Below are positions 53,027 to 62,806 of a DNA stretch of 64,000 nucleotides, one piece after another. How positions within the stretch are numbered: the stretch's first letter is position 1; each line of letters begins with the position of its first letter. Below the pieces are notes generated by a model, which worked only from the letters and a program-made list of their open reading frames with translations, did not search any database and was not told the DNA's origin. Made by a program: the position numbers and the translations under genes. The DNA is from Temnothorax longispinosus (taxonomy: Eukaryota; Arthropoda; Insecta; Hymenoptera; Formicidae), in NCBI RefSeq assembly GCF_030848805.1, contig NW_027270058.1, positions 62,001 through 126,000 on the forward strand. Direction: 5' to 3'.

Positions 53027-53973
53027 ATGCTGCTGATACAAGAAATCCAGCTTCTGCTTTGCAGTCGGCCGATTTCGCGGAGTTTCTATTAAAATAACAA
53101 AAAAAAATAAATAAAATTGGATAACAATAAAACTCTAATGATAAATATTAGTTAAGATTTAAAGAGGCTAGAGAGAGAGAGAGAGAGAGAAAAAAAGAGA
53201 GAGAGAGAGTCAAAGCCGGTTGTCCACAATAATGAATATGCTTCAAAAGTTCTAAATAAAAAAAGTATATAAACGTTTCTGCCTGTTATTAGACCCTTTT
53301 TAGTATAAATTGTCGCATATTTTATTATAAATTAACGTGATACTAAATAAAATATTGAATTTAGAAAATTTGCAAATTGTTGATTAATGAAGTCAGTAAT
53401 ATTCGTAGCAGTTCAACAAATAAAAAAGTTTTAAATTTACCAAATCTACTCTTTTACGGGACACTTTTACATGGATCTCACAGAAAAATATTATTCTACA
53501 GACGTGAAAAGCAATCACTTATTTTATTTTGTTTAAGTAACAATTTTCTTCAGCAAAGAATATTTTCTTAACTTTCCTATACCCGCGCATTAATCTGTCA
53601 GACCGACGATATACGTTTGCCTTGTTTTTTTTTAAATGGAAAACAAGGCAAACGTATATCGTCGGTCTGACAGACCAATGCGCGGGTATAGGAAGGTTAA
53701 TATAATGTAAGATATACTCTTAACAAGTCCAGAATATGTTTTAAATAAATGTGATTATGATGACTTTAGAGTAGAATTTGCGATATTATTTACACTGAAA
53801 AAGGTGTAATAATAGCCAAAAACGTTTATATAAATTTATTCATATCTTCAAAACATATTTGTTAGCACGGACAACCGATTTTGACTCCTTAACTTCTTTA
53901 AACTTTCTTAGTAAAAAAAGGAAAATAATTTGATGTATTACTTACGAGACGAATTGCTCTGCACAGCCGGCAT
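52823..53973 (-). CDS. Glutamine-rich protein, two exons, carried inside hAT-2
   Basis: Exon 1 (53973-53946) encodes MPAVQSNSS. The donor TCGTCTC|GTAAGTAAT and the acceptor TTATTTTAATAG|AAACTCC remove an 860-bp intron, and exon 2 (53085 downward) continues in frame with QTPRNRPTAKQKLDFLYQQH. Long CAG-coded glutamine runs broken by PLPQ follow (to about 52890). The final codons after PLQNRSTLLIMYI run into a MITE and are probably not original. Low-complexity Q/P tracts are typical of transcription-related disordered proteins. The intron contains a GA microsatellite and a piggyBac-type MITE. Whether this is a second gene of the element or captured host sequence is open. Confidence 0.45.
53169..53211. 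repeat. GA microsatellite
   Basis: Two runs of (GA)n separated by aaaaaa in the intron of the Q-rich gene. Confidence 0.9.
53572..53696. mobile_element. 125-bp piggyBac-type palindromic MITE at TTAA
   Basis: Flanked by TTAA (53568-53571 and 53697-53700). Arms of about 57 bp are nearly perfect complements (CTTTCCTATACCCGCGCATT at the left, with cagaccgacgatatacgttt further in), separated by an A/T-rich loop. TTAA duplication is the hallmark of piggyBac transposition. Confidence 0.85.
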
Positions 53974-54047
53974 AGCGTCCGCTTTCGTGGTCGAACATAA
54001 ACACAATAAGATGTAAACAACCGAGGATCTAGTAGTTGAGGATCCGC

Positions 54048-54048
54048 G

Positions 54049-54103
<55 letters not shown>

Positions 54104-54106
54104 CGT
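54048..54106. repeat. TA microsatellite
   Basis: Alternating (TA)n with interspersed tgta and tgtatg, next to the inner end of the right terminal repeat of hAT-2. Confidence 0.9.
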
Positions 54107-54164
54107 CTAGTGTTTTTTAAATGTTTTGAGTGAGAAAGACGAAAAAAACGCGCGATACAGATAC

Positions 54165-55301
54165 GTATCTATATATATGTACATATATAAAAAAATGTGA
54201 TATAATAAGGCTACAGGCGAAGGTCGACGTTAAAAACCTAACGCACTATTAAGGCCATTGCACGTAACAAAATTTTATTCATGATTGTAAGGCCGTAAGA
54301 AAATAGACCAATCACACTCGATTATTCTTCGAGCTCAAGGAGAATAATCGACTGTGATTGGTCTATTTTCTTACGGCCTTACGATTATGAATAAAACTTT
54401 GTTACGTGCAATGGCCTTTAGTGGCACCTCATAGGTAGTGCGGAAGACCACTTGTAATAATGACACTGCGCATAACTTTCCCTTTTCAATGTATTAGGGT
54501 ATACACTATTAGGAAATATAAACAGTTGTTTGTTTAATATTGTAATAATATTAATACCTACTTGTGTATATTCCTATGCACTATAATTGCAATATGCTTT
54601 ACAATTGTGTAAAACGTTATTTTTGAATTATAATTTTTTATTAATTGTCGAATTGTCAAATAAGAAATTGTTTAAATTTTTTTCATAACGGAAGAGATTT
54701 CATTTAGAAAATTAAAAACAGAATTATTATTGTAAAAATAATATTTTTTCTATAATTTTACTATATTTATTTGCTATTATCAGAGTAAAAAGTAGACAAA
54801 TATACTCTAAATATACTGATATATATATACTAACAGAATATTTTCTAATTTTCTATTTGGGACAAATAATTTAATTTTCAATTCAATTTTTCTTATATTA
54901 ATTACAAGTTATTTTTCTTAATTCAGAACGGAACTTTGAGGAAAGAGGTAGACATGTTGGCCAAGAGTGCGTATTTCTATTATTCATTTATTATTTACGC
55001 TTCTTCTATTCTTTATTTCTTTAATTATTTTACATCTTTTTATGTACAGAATATATTTCCATTTACAGATTTATTTACAGGTACGAAAAGAAACATACGA
55101 GCGGCGAGTACGATTCTCGCGGCTGGCGGCATTAGCTATAGCTATAGCGAGAAAGAAAGAGACAGCAGATTGTATGTCTGCACTCTTCTACCGCCGAAGC
55201 TGGCCGAAGTGCCGAGCGCACACGGACACGGTCGCTCGCTTGTGTACGTCATCCCCTCCCTATGCGACCATGCGACCAAAGGCCAATTACTGGCAGCACT
55301 G
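54165..55301. repeat. hAT-2 right terminal inverted repeat
   Basis: Complement of 47643-48610, ending ACTGGCAGCACTG. It contains the 166-bp MITE at 54252-54417, which the left arm lacks. Confidence 0.85.
54252..54417. mobile_element. 166-bp palindromic MITE with TTA target duplication
   Basis: Ends AGGCCATTGCACGTAACAAA and its complement, flanked by TTA on both sides. The homologous site in the left arm of hAT-2 (about 48515-48530) has a single TTA and no insertion, so the empty site is present in the same window. TTA duplication fits PIF/Harbinger-type mobilisation. Confidence 0.85.
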
Positions 55302-55529
55302 ATCTTTACCCGTTTCCTTCTTTATTATAATATACGCGTACCACCTAGCATACCACCGCACTGCCAAATCTGTTGAAGAATATCAATTTATCAAAGAATA
55401 TAAAATCTCATTAAACCAATATAAAATTTTTAGGGTACATGCTTGTAGTAATAAACCGACGTCATAATTTTAATATATTTGAAGAAATTTCACTGTGAAG
55501 GATATCTACCGTTAGCGTTGGCTTGTTTC

Positions 55530-57024
55530 TTAACAGTGCTCAAATTGCCAGGGAACTGCTCCTTCGCTATTAAAATAGTGGCAAAATTGATCTCGTATCA
55601 TCATGGATTTACGTGAACCTAAGTTAGAACCACATTGACTTATATCCCGCAAAGCACCTTCATCAGTTACATCTGATCTCCAAGTGCCAGGTATGAAATC
55701 GTGTGAATTATCTGTATCAACTAGATTGGATGGTATATATTCATCATGGCCAATATCTGCAACTCGAAGCCAATTGTGTAAACAGATAATGGCTTGAACA
55801 ATTTTCATACACGTGTCAACTGTAGTATCAATGGGACGCCTTAATATCCGTCATTGGCTACATAAAATTCCAAAGCAACTTTCAATCATTCTTCTTGCTC
55901 TACTCAGCCGATAGTTGTACATAATTCGTTCGTTACTTAAACATCCTCCTCCAGGATACGGTCGAAGTAAATATTCTGTTAGTGGAAAAGCTTCGTCACC
56001 TACAAGCACGTATGGTAGAGATACTCCATCAGCTGTGATAGGTTGTGGTTCTGGTAAATTCATTTCTTTATTATGAAACTTTTGTCCCATTAGAGAAGAT
56101 CGAAAAATGCCACCATCACTACGTCCCATATGCTCCAATGTCCACAAAAGTAAATTTGTAATTTGCATCACATATTGCCAGAAGTACTATGCTGTGAGAA
56201 TTCTTGTAATTGTAGTATGAAGAACCTGCATTATTAGGACACTGAAAGAACCATCGTAAATAATTATTATGTCATCAATTAAAAATGTTAAAAAGTAAGG
56301 TGTTTACTGATTTTAATTGTATTCGTATGTGCTTTCCGTCAATAGCACCTACGTAATGCGGAAAATTCCATTTCTCATAAAATTCTTCCGCTATGCGCGA
56401 CCAATCTCCTTCATTCAAGGTACTTGGAAGGACTTCCTCATGAATGCAAGACCAAATAACGTTACATGTATCGGTAATGATGTTACAAACTGTTGTTACT
56501 CCAATTAGATACTAATATGAAATTCATCTCATAGAATCACCAGCAGCTAAATATCTATAAAGTGTAATATGTTTAAAAGGCAAGTAATATTAAACAGATT
56601 AACACATTCAATGTGTTGTAATATATATAGTAATAGTACAAAGAATAAAAACAAACCTTAATGTCAAACACAGTCGTTCAGGAGCAGATATTGACTCACG
56701 AAAGGAAGTGTTCTGTCTACTCAACGAAGGCCCTACTATTTGTAGCAAATCTTCGAACTGTGTAGCAGTCATTCGAAAATAATTTTTAAACGTGCTGTCT
56801 TCCAAGATAATATTGGGAAATATTGCATGATAAAAACCATGCAATTTTCTATTTTCAAATAATGGTGCAACCCAATAACGTTTTTTGGTATATTTTTTTC
56901 TCTGTATTTTTTCCAACTCATTTATTATTGCCACACAAACCATTAAACGTTTTTTATTCTTCTCTCTTCTTATTATTTTAAAACACTTTCTTTGCCATTC
57001 GTAATATCTTTGATTGAATGACAT
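55530..57024 (-). pseudogene. PIF/Harbinger transposase (HARBI1-like, DDE_Tnp_4), decayed
   Basis: Starts at 57024 (MSFNQRYYEWQRKCFKIIRR). The N-terminal region ends near 56610, then a damaged linker leads to the catalytic domain. First Asp at WNFPHYVGAIDGKHIRI (about 56350), second at LPYVLVGDEAFPL (about 56020), Glu at RARRMIESCFGIL (about 55870). An intron-like gap (ATCA|GTAAAC to TTCTTTCAG, about 56243-56307) lies between the first and second Asp, and a frame change near 56175 and another near 55830 disrupt the frame. The C-terminal part (CLHNWLRVADIGHDEYIP) ends at 55530. The separate Myb-like partner of active Harbingers is not seen, nor are clear ends. Confidence 0.8.
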
Positions 57025-57049
57025 TTTTTCAATGAGTATTAGTTAACCT

Positions 57050-57178
57050 AAACTCATCGGAACGCACCTTATTACTGCTCAATTCCAGTGCACTGTTTAA
57101 CGCTCCTTGACGCTAGCGTCAAAACGGCTAAAGGAGCGTTAAACAGTGCACTGGAATTGCGCAGTAATAAGGTGCGTT
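57050..57178. mobile_element. Palindromic MITE with GGAACGCACCTTATTACTGC arms
   Basis: About 55-bp arms (actcatcggaacgcacctta ... gtttaacgctcctt) face each other around gacgctagcgtc. The right arm ends taaggtgcgttccgttgagt. No gene; located just upstream of the Harbinger start. Confidence 0.8.
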
Positions 57179-57302
57179 CCGTTGAGTATATATATATACT
57201 TAATTTACTTAAATAGAAATCTTTCTCCTGACCGATAAATCTGTTGACCTAATTTCAAAATACGCGCGCGATATCGAAACTGGCGATACCTGCGCCGCCA
57301 GT

Positions 57303-57650
57303 GTCGAAAAAGTGAAAGTGACATTTCTCTGTTCTCTGTTTGTTACATGTATGTTATAATGAGATAAGAGCGGTTGACGTAGAAAGTATCTTAAAATAAA
57401 ATTTTCACATTTGGACTTTGCGTCGCAATATCTCCGCTCGTAGGGCACGTAGCGGAATATTATAAGAGAAACCCCCCCCCTAATTGGACCCCAAGCTATC
57501 GATCAAGCCTACTTAGAACTTGATCCGTTCACTCGTTATCGAGATCTCAGCATCTCGGGTACTCGCAACCCGTCGCGTCGCGTAAAAGAGTCACGGTCGG
57601 TCTCGCTCCGCGTGTACTTGGCACGAGACACTACCGTCTCTTGATTTTTT
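57303..57650. repeat. Left copy of a 350-bp inverted repeat bounding a 5.5-kb segment
   Basis: Reverse-complementary to 62447-62795. Shared landmarks are gacactggcgg, caaatgtgaaaattt, cgcaatatctccgctcgtag, a run of 9-10 C/G (57471-57480), cttgatccgttcactcgtta and gcgacgcgacggg. The inner end has gagacactaccgtctc, almost a hairpin. A third partial copy is at 63795-63862. Confidence 0.85.
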
Positions 57651-57704
57651 ATTAAGAGTACATTCTAAATTTAAGACAAATTTTCATTAGCAAACCTATT
57701 TTAT

Positions 57705-57812
57705 AATTTATTTATTTATTTATTTTTTTACTTACTTTGCCGCTGGTGGGTTTTGAACCTGGGACCTCAGGATGATGAGTCTCGTACTGTATCTGCTACA
57801 CCAATTTGACTT
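57705..57812 (-). mobile_element. tRNA-derived SINE
   Basis: On the minus strand the sequence resembles a tRNA gene head: ggtgtagcagatacagtacg (A-box-like) and GGTTCAAAACC (B box, canonical spacing), followed by caccagcggc and a tail of (AAAT)n at about 57735-57710. Such elements are transcribed by RNA polymerase III and moved by LINE enzymes. The anticodon arm is degenerate, so it is not a functional tRNA. Confidence 0.65.
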
Positions 57813-57819
57813 ATTGATG

Positions 57820-58894
57820 TTGTTTCGAAAAGGCAGGGAATTTAAGGAAGGAAGTCGAAGGCTCAGTAAAGCATGAATCTTGTGCAATTTAATGTGAAAG
57901 TGAATAGAGCTTTATTGCATCTTCAGGTGCATTGTCGCGTTAATTTTAGTTCTTGATTATGCCTGTGCACGCAGGCACAGGGCTTCTCAAAAAATGCTTA
58001 GAACAAGAGCTTCAATTTAGCTGCTTGTCTAGCGTTGAGTGGCCGACCAGGAAGGTCTTCGTCGAAGAAGACCTCCTGATTGTTATTGGGATCAGCCACT
58101 TTTCCCGGAGTTGTAGGGGCCCGATCAAGGGGTAACTCCGGGATAACTGGGGAGGGCAGGGCCGGCGAGGTCTTCTTGTCTTTGCTCCTCTTCTTCTTCT
58201 TCGGCTCGGTCTGCGTGCCGATCGTTTTCCACGCTCCTTGTGGCAACGGTCTCAGGGCCCGAGGGTCACCCGGAGCTAGGCTCAGCCCTGGTGGACGGGT
58301 GAGTCTTTGGTGTGACTCGGGAAGGCTCAGTGGAATGAGCTGCCACTTCGGCTCAAGTGGAGGCGCAGGTTGCCTTGCCACCTGTGGTCTTCTGGTGATG
58401 GAGGGCCTCCTGGCTCGTCTCCTTGTTCGTTGGCGTGGTCGTCCTTTCCTGAGGCGTTTTGTAGATGCGCCCTTAGGCTGGACCACCACGGGGCGCACTC
58501 GGCAAGCTCGACGGGTGGAAAGGGCGGAATCTACCGGGTGTAGAAGTTGACGGAGGTCAACTTTCTTCCTTCGCTCTGAAGAGCCGTCACGATGTCTTCT
58601 ATGCTCCAGGATGGAGCTGGGTTACAAATTTGGTCTCGATCGCTTTTTCCTCGACACCCGGCTTGTGTAATGTCCGGGGAAGTACTCAATGCGAGAGAGA
58701 ATATTTCTTTGTGGGCAGACTTGCCCTTATATTCCCTTGTGTTGATATTCTTAAACTCGCGAAAGTCAGCCGCCCCGCGGCGACATGTATTACCCGCGCT
58801 CGCGGCGCGGGATGTTGTTGTGCTTGGCGGGCGAGGTAGCGCACAACGGGTTGCCGCGCTCGCAGGCGCGCCGTTCGGACCGTAGATCCGAACA
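57820..58894 (-). mobile_element. Solo LTR candidate, 1075 bp, with internal open frame
   Basis: GATG lies on both sides (57816-57819 and 58895-58898). On the minus strand it starts TGTTCGGATCTACGG and ends CGAAACAA. The start region (58700-58894) is GC-rich with palindromic gcgctcgcggcgcgg motifs, and a single frame (57998-58498) runs in the same direction. There is no pol or second LTR. An ending of AA rather than CA is slightly irregular. Confidence 0.55.
57998..58498 (-). CDS. Arg/Pro/Lys-rich protein inside the solo LTR
   Basis: The frame has 166 residues: a strongly basic N-terminus (RLRKGRPRQRTRRRARRPS), a Pro/Leu-rich middle, a second basic stretch (KKKKRSKDKKT), and an acidic/hydrophobic end (NNNQEVFFDEDLPGRPLN). 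Overall architecture (basic, then proline-rich, then acidic tail) resembles the frame at 41227-41673. No domain is known to me. It may be a fragment of an LTR-overlapping gene or compositional. Confidence 0.4.
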   Translation of the reverse strand: MRPVVVQPKGASTKRLRKGRPRQRTRRRARRPSITRRPQVARQPAPPLEPKWQLIPLSLPESHQRLTRPPGLSLAPGDPRALRPLPQGAWKTIGTQTEPKKKKRSKDKKTSPALPSPVIPELPLDRAPTTPGKVADPNNNQEVFFDEDLPGRPLNARQAAKLKLLF

Positions 58895-58898
58895 GATG

Positions 58899-59640
58899 TA
58901 CATACATATTTTTATTAACTACATATGTTATAACTGACGCAATTATATTATTTTTTTATAAATGCAATTAAATTTTACAAAGCATACTAAATAATTAGCA
59001 TTAAAAATTTATTTACTTATTAATTTCATTGTTAAAATTTTTTTTCCATACCCCAATAATTTGATGGAAATTGCGATAGCCCTACTAATAATTTGAAGCG
59101 TTTAAATAATCAATTAGGACAAATTAATCAACATTTCATAATTTGTAGCTTCAAATGAATTGCAATTTGAATAATATAACTTATTTATTATCTATCAAAT
59201 TAAAATTGTGTAGTGATTAACTCGTTACTAGATAGGTATACCTATTAATCGAGTTAATCTAGTAACGAGCTAATCACTACACAATTTTTTAATTTAGCAA
59301 AGTACCGTCTGTTACTAAATTATATTTTTATTAATTTACTTTATTTCTGAATATAATGTATTAATAGATTACATACGCGACGTATACTACACAAGACAGG
59401 AAACATTAACACAGTATTGTGCGTTACATAAGACAAAGACTTAAGGCATAAAACACTGCCTTAAGGTTATAAGACAGCCATTCTGCTTAGGCCCATAGAC
59501 TTATAGATTTATTTAACACCAGACACGTTGAAACATGTACATCTTACTAAAATTGAAGTATAGCAGTATAATACAGCCGTCCAATCACGTCTTCAATATA
59601 TAGCACCTATATAGCTACTGTCTGAAGTTTATGGTCAATA
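58899..59640. other. A/T-rich spacer with a small palindrome
   Basis: No gene is recognised. 59205-59287 is a fold-back with 28-bp arms (attgtgtagtgattaactcg and complement) around aggtatacct. Confidence 0.6.
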
Positions 59641-60285
59641 GCCTAGTTTATATGATCTATGGACTTTCTAGTATCGTCACAGTCGCCGTTTGTCTTTTGT
59701 TTATCGCGCGTTTAGACAGTTTAGAGGTTATTGGTACCGTTAAGCGCGAGCTCTCATCGTGGACAACCAGCCATCTAAGTGCCTGCCACCTCGAGCAAAC
59801 GCGACGGTAGAAACAGAGTGATTGCGTTCGAGGCGGACGCCACGGTGGTGGTGACGATTCTCGACACAAACGATCTCAATCCGCTGTTCTATTCGATCGA
59901 CGAGACCACCGTGACAGAGGACACGCCTTTGCATCGCAACATACTCAGGGTAATCACCGAGAACGCCGATCTCGGCAGAAACGGCGAGATTTAATATAGC
60001 TTTGCCGAGGAGACCGATCAATTTGCCGTTCATCCGGTCAGCGGCGTAATAACGCTCACAAGACCGCTCAGGTACGCGGAACGTGCCATACACGAGCTGG
60101 TAGTCCTAGCGAAAAATCGCGGCGCTCTGTTCCGCAACGCAGGTACTTGTATCGCGCCCGAGATCTACGTGCACCAGCTTCCCAACATCGTCGAGAATTC
60201 GAACACCGACATCTACGCGATCGTGCGAGTGATAAGAGTGATTGGCCGTGTAAACCATACACGGCAGTTGGGTTTATCTATCTAG
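59640..60285 (+). pseudogene. Cadherin-repeat fragment (Fat-like cadherin), processed or captured
   Basis: Plus-strand translation shows a cadherin domain end and start of the next: VVVTILDTNDLNPLFYSIDE with the calcium-binding DxND motif, LGRNGEI, FAVHPVSGVITLTRPLRYAE, then EIYVHQLPNIVENSNTDIYA. Cadherin domains of Fat-type receptors mediate cell adhesion and planar polarity. Here a TAA at 59992-59994 replaces a Tyr position, the surrounding introns or exons are missing, and the fragment covers only about 1.5 repeats. It lies inside the inverted-repeat-bounded segment, so it was probably captured or is a local pseudogene remnant. Identification as Fat-like rather than another long cadherin is tentative. 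Confidence 0.65.
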
Positions 60286-60463
60286 AACTGAAGGTACATA
60301 ATTTTATAATCTATAAATATTAACATATTCTTTAGTTTTCTCTTTATTCGTCGCTATAAGTTTTAAAGTTTTAGTACTATATTAATTGGTTCAAAAGGAA
60401 TTAGTTTATTACACAGAAATATGTAACCTTACATTTATTTACATAATATTTGTTTTCAAAGAT

Positions 60464-60834
60464 AGTTTTCTTGGGCAGTATACACTTTTGCCAACGTTCG
60501 TAAAGCTGTTAGAAGCATTTCTGAAATTTTTTGATACCTCTTTCAGTACTCTCGTCGCGTTTGCAATTCGACTTCCTCGACGCTCGCAAATCATTGTTCT
60601 TTCATATACGTCGAAATCCTCTGTTTGCCTCAGAAATGCAGTGAGAAGAAAACAAAAAAATTGGGTATGAAATAAAAAATTTCGACGCATGAAAGGACAA
60701 TGATTCGCGAGCGTTGAAGAAGTCATTGTAAACACGATGAGAACACCCAAAGAGATATTGGAAAATGATACCATTATATCCAGGAATGCTTCCAACAACT
60801 TTATAAACATTGGCAAAAGTGTAACTGCCCAAGG
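60464..60834. repeat. Imperfect hairpin of about 370 bp from two inverted mariner-like 3' ends
   Basis: The left part (cttgggcagtatacactttt, then cgctcgcaaatcattgttct, then ttcatatacgtcgaaat) is complementary to the right part (atttcgacgcatgaaagg, then tgattcgcgagcg, then attggcaaaagtgtaactgc). The centre is near 60640. One side read on the plus strand resembles the end of a mariner transposase (HWQKC-like). Open frames on both strands result from the palindrome. Confidence 0.6.
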
Positions 60835-60956
60835 AAACTACTACTTGGAAGAAAATGTTATGTAAATAAAATTACTTATTTTTGTGTAATAAACCGATAA
60901 CTTTTTAAAGCTAATAGTATGTACAATAATTTCTCGATTTTTTTCTTTAGATGTCA

Positions 60957-62440
60957 TCAGTATTGAAGAAAAAAAGGCTTTTTTCTATCATTCATTTTGT
61001 TGAATCCGACATAAGCAATAAAAAAAAAATGCATTGACTGTGTACCATCTAAGTGGATATATTCAGATACAAAAATGCGTCAATTAATGACGAAATTTAT
61101 TTTTCCACCTTATACAGCAAAAAGATGTGCTACATTGCATACACAAGTAAAAAATAATGAAGATGCAAAAAGCAAATGGCCTAATTATCCTGTTAAAATA
61201 CTTGGAAGTGCTGATACTATATTTATATTAAAATATTTATGTAAAAATAATTTATATATTAATTATTGAAACATTTTTAAGCCATAAAGTATATCACATA
61301 TCTCTCTTATCTTGCTCTTAACTCTTTTATAAAAACTAATATACTCGAATTTTTTAGATACTTATGTCGAAGCTGTATCAAAAATAGAAAAATTGAAACA
61401 TGAAAACTACGTATGTACCACGGATTATAATACAGATATAGAAGAGAATGAACACATTAATTAATAAAAAAAGTCAAAAAAAAGCAAAAAATAATAATAC
61501 AGCAATATATGACTTAAGCGGAAAATTATCAAAACGAAAGATGAATTCTTCATCCAGTAGTAATTTATGTTATTTTATTTTATTATTTTTTGTTATTTAT
61601 ATAAATACAATTTTTAATAATTGAAAAATTATTTTTGTATGTGCAATGAGACAGAAATTATTTTATATTGTTACATTAATATTTATATTATTTCTTTTTA
61701 GAAGAAGAAACATCAATAGATGAATATGAAGCAGATTAATCCTTAATTCGTGAATCAATGCCGAAACGTAAAAGACAACATTCATCTGACATTCAGAATA
61801 AAGAAAATAGTTGCAAAAATTATAAAGATAATTGTTCTCATTATATTAATTATTACTATTTTATTATTATTTTTTTTAAACTGAAGGAAAATATTAACAT
61901 AAATATATTTTCCTTTTTTAGCCAAACTTTCAATAAACTCTTCATTTTCAACATCTGATAAAGTTGTTTAAAATATACAAAATTCAGTACCTTATGATAT
62001 ATCTTCAAATGTTATGAAATGTAAGAAACTATATTTCAATTTATATTATTTTTATATTATTTAACAATATGTGATTATTTTCTAAAAATTTTTATTTTAT
62101 TTTATTTTTATATTATTCTTAAATTTGAAACAAATATTAGAAGATATACAAGGATTTAAATGTGACCACGAATTGATTCAGAATGACTTAAATACATTGA
62201 AAAATCAATTTGAGCAGTACATAGTACAGAAAAATATAACAAAATATAACAAACAGAAATCAGCATATTTGTACACACTGGACTGAGGAAAATAATATTA
62301 AATGGCCTTTAAAAACAAAAAAAAAGATTTTGATAAGTTGAACGAATTATTACTTGATAAAGAGATTCGTAAAGATTTTGTATGTTATTTACAATTAAAA
62401 TTGAGTAATTTTTTACATGGTGCTGTTATACTTGTGCTGT
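60957..62440 (+). pseudogene. DUF4806-type gene relic
   Basis: First segment after an acceptor-like ttctttag (60958): MSSVLKKKRLFSIIHFVE, a slip near 61030, then VPSKWIYSDTKMRQLM and FIFPPYTAKRCATLHTQVKN. Next exon after tttttag (61358): YVEAVSKIEKLKHENYVC. Lys/Glu-rich pieces lie at 61700-61830 (MPKRKRQHSSDIQNKENSC). The last segment (about 62240-62430) reads HWTEENNIKWPLKTKKKDF and ELLLDKEIRKDFVCYL, the DUF4806 core. This domain family is widespread and multicopy in ant and other insect genomes, often linked to transposons. Its function is unknown. The gene is cut at 62445 by the right inverted repeat and is not continuous. Confidence 0.65.
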
Positions 62441-62446
62441 TCTACT

Positions 62447-62795
62447 TATCAAGAGACACGGTAGTGTCTCGCGCCAAGTACACACGAAGCAAGACCGCAC
62501 CGTGACTCTTTTACGCGACGCGACGGGTTGCGAGTATACGAGATGTTGAGATCTCGATAACGAGTGAACGGATCAAGTTCTAAGTAGGCTTGATCGATAG
62601 CTTGGGGTCCTATTAGGGGGGGGGGTTTCTCTTATAATATTCCGCTACGTGCCCTACGAGCGGAGATATTGCGACGCAAAGTCCAAATGTGAAAATTTTA
62701 TAATTAAGATACTCCTAACGCTAACGTCTTTATAACATACATGTAACAAACAAAGAACAGAGAAATGTCACTTTTACTTTTTCGACACTGGCGGC
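62447..62795. repeat. Right copy of the 350-bp inverted repeat
   Basis: Complement of 57303-57650. It begins ctacttatcaagagacacgg with an internal hairpin gagacacggtagtgtctc and ends at gacactggcgg, eight bases before the TTA at the edge of the next MITE. Confidence 0.85.
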
Positions 62796-62806
62796 TAGCG
62801 GCGTTA

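Larger units (their letters stand above)
47643..55301. mobile_element. hAT-2: 7.7-kb hAT element with about 1-kb terminal inverted repeats
   Basis: The ends are CAGTGCTGCCAGTAAT and its complement. ATCTTTAC is present on both sides (47635-47642 and 55302-55309), a perfect 8-bp hAT duplication. Terminal inverted repeats run 47643 to about 48610 and about 54165 to 55301 (the right copy is enlarged by a 166-bp MITE). The interior holds a 38-bp tandem array, a hAT transposase relic on the minus strand, a third partial copy of the inner inverted-repeat sequence (51959-52075), an RGG-coding minisatellite and a Q-rich spliced gene. Transposase and ends agree in family, so this is one element, later modified. 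Confidence 0.85.

Noticed and set aside
52823..53097. Plus-strand poly-Cys, poly-Ala and poly-Leu frames
   Set aside because: These are other frames of the CAG repeat. Only the minus-strand Gln frame joins a plausible upstream exon.
57705..57812. Functional tRNA gene on the minus strand
   Set aside because: The B box is good, but the anticodon arm and acceptor pairing are not, and an (AAAT)n tail follows, so a SINE is the better explanation.
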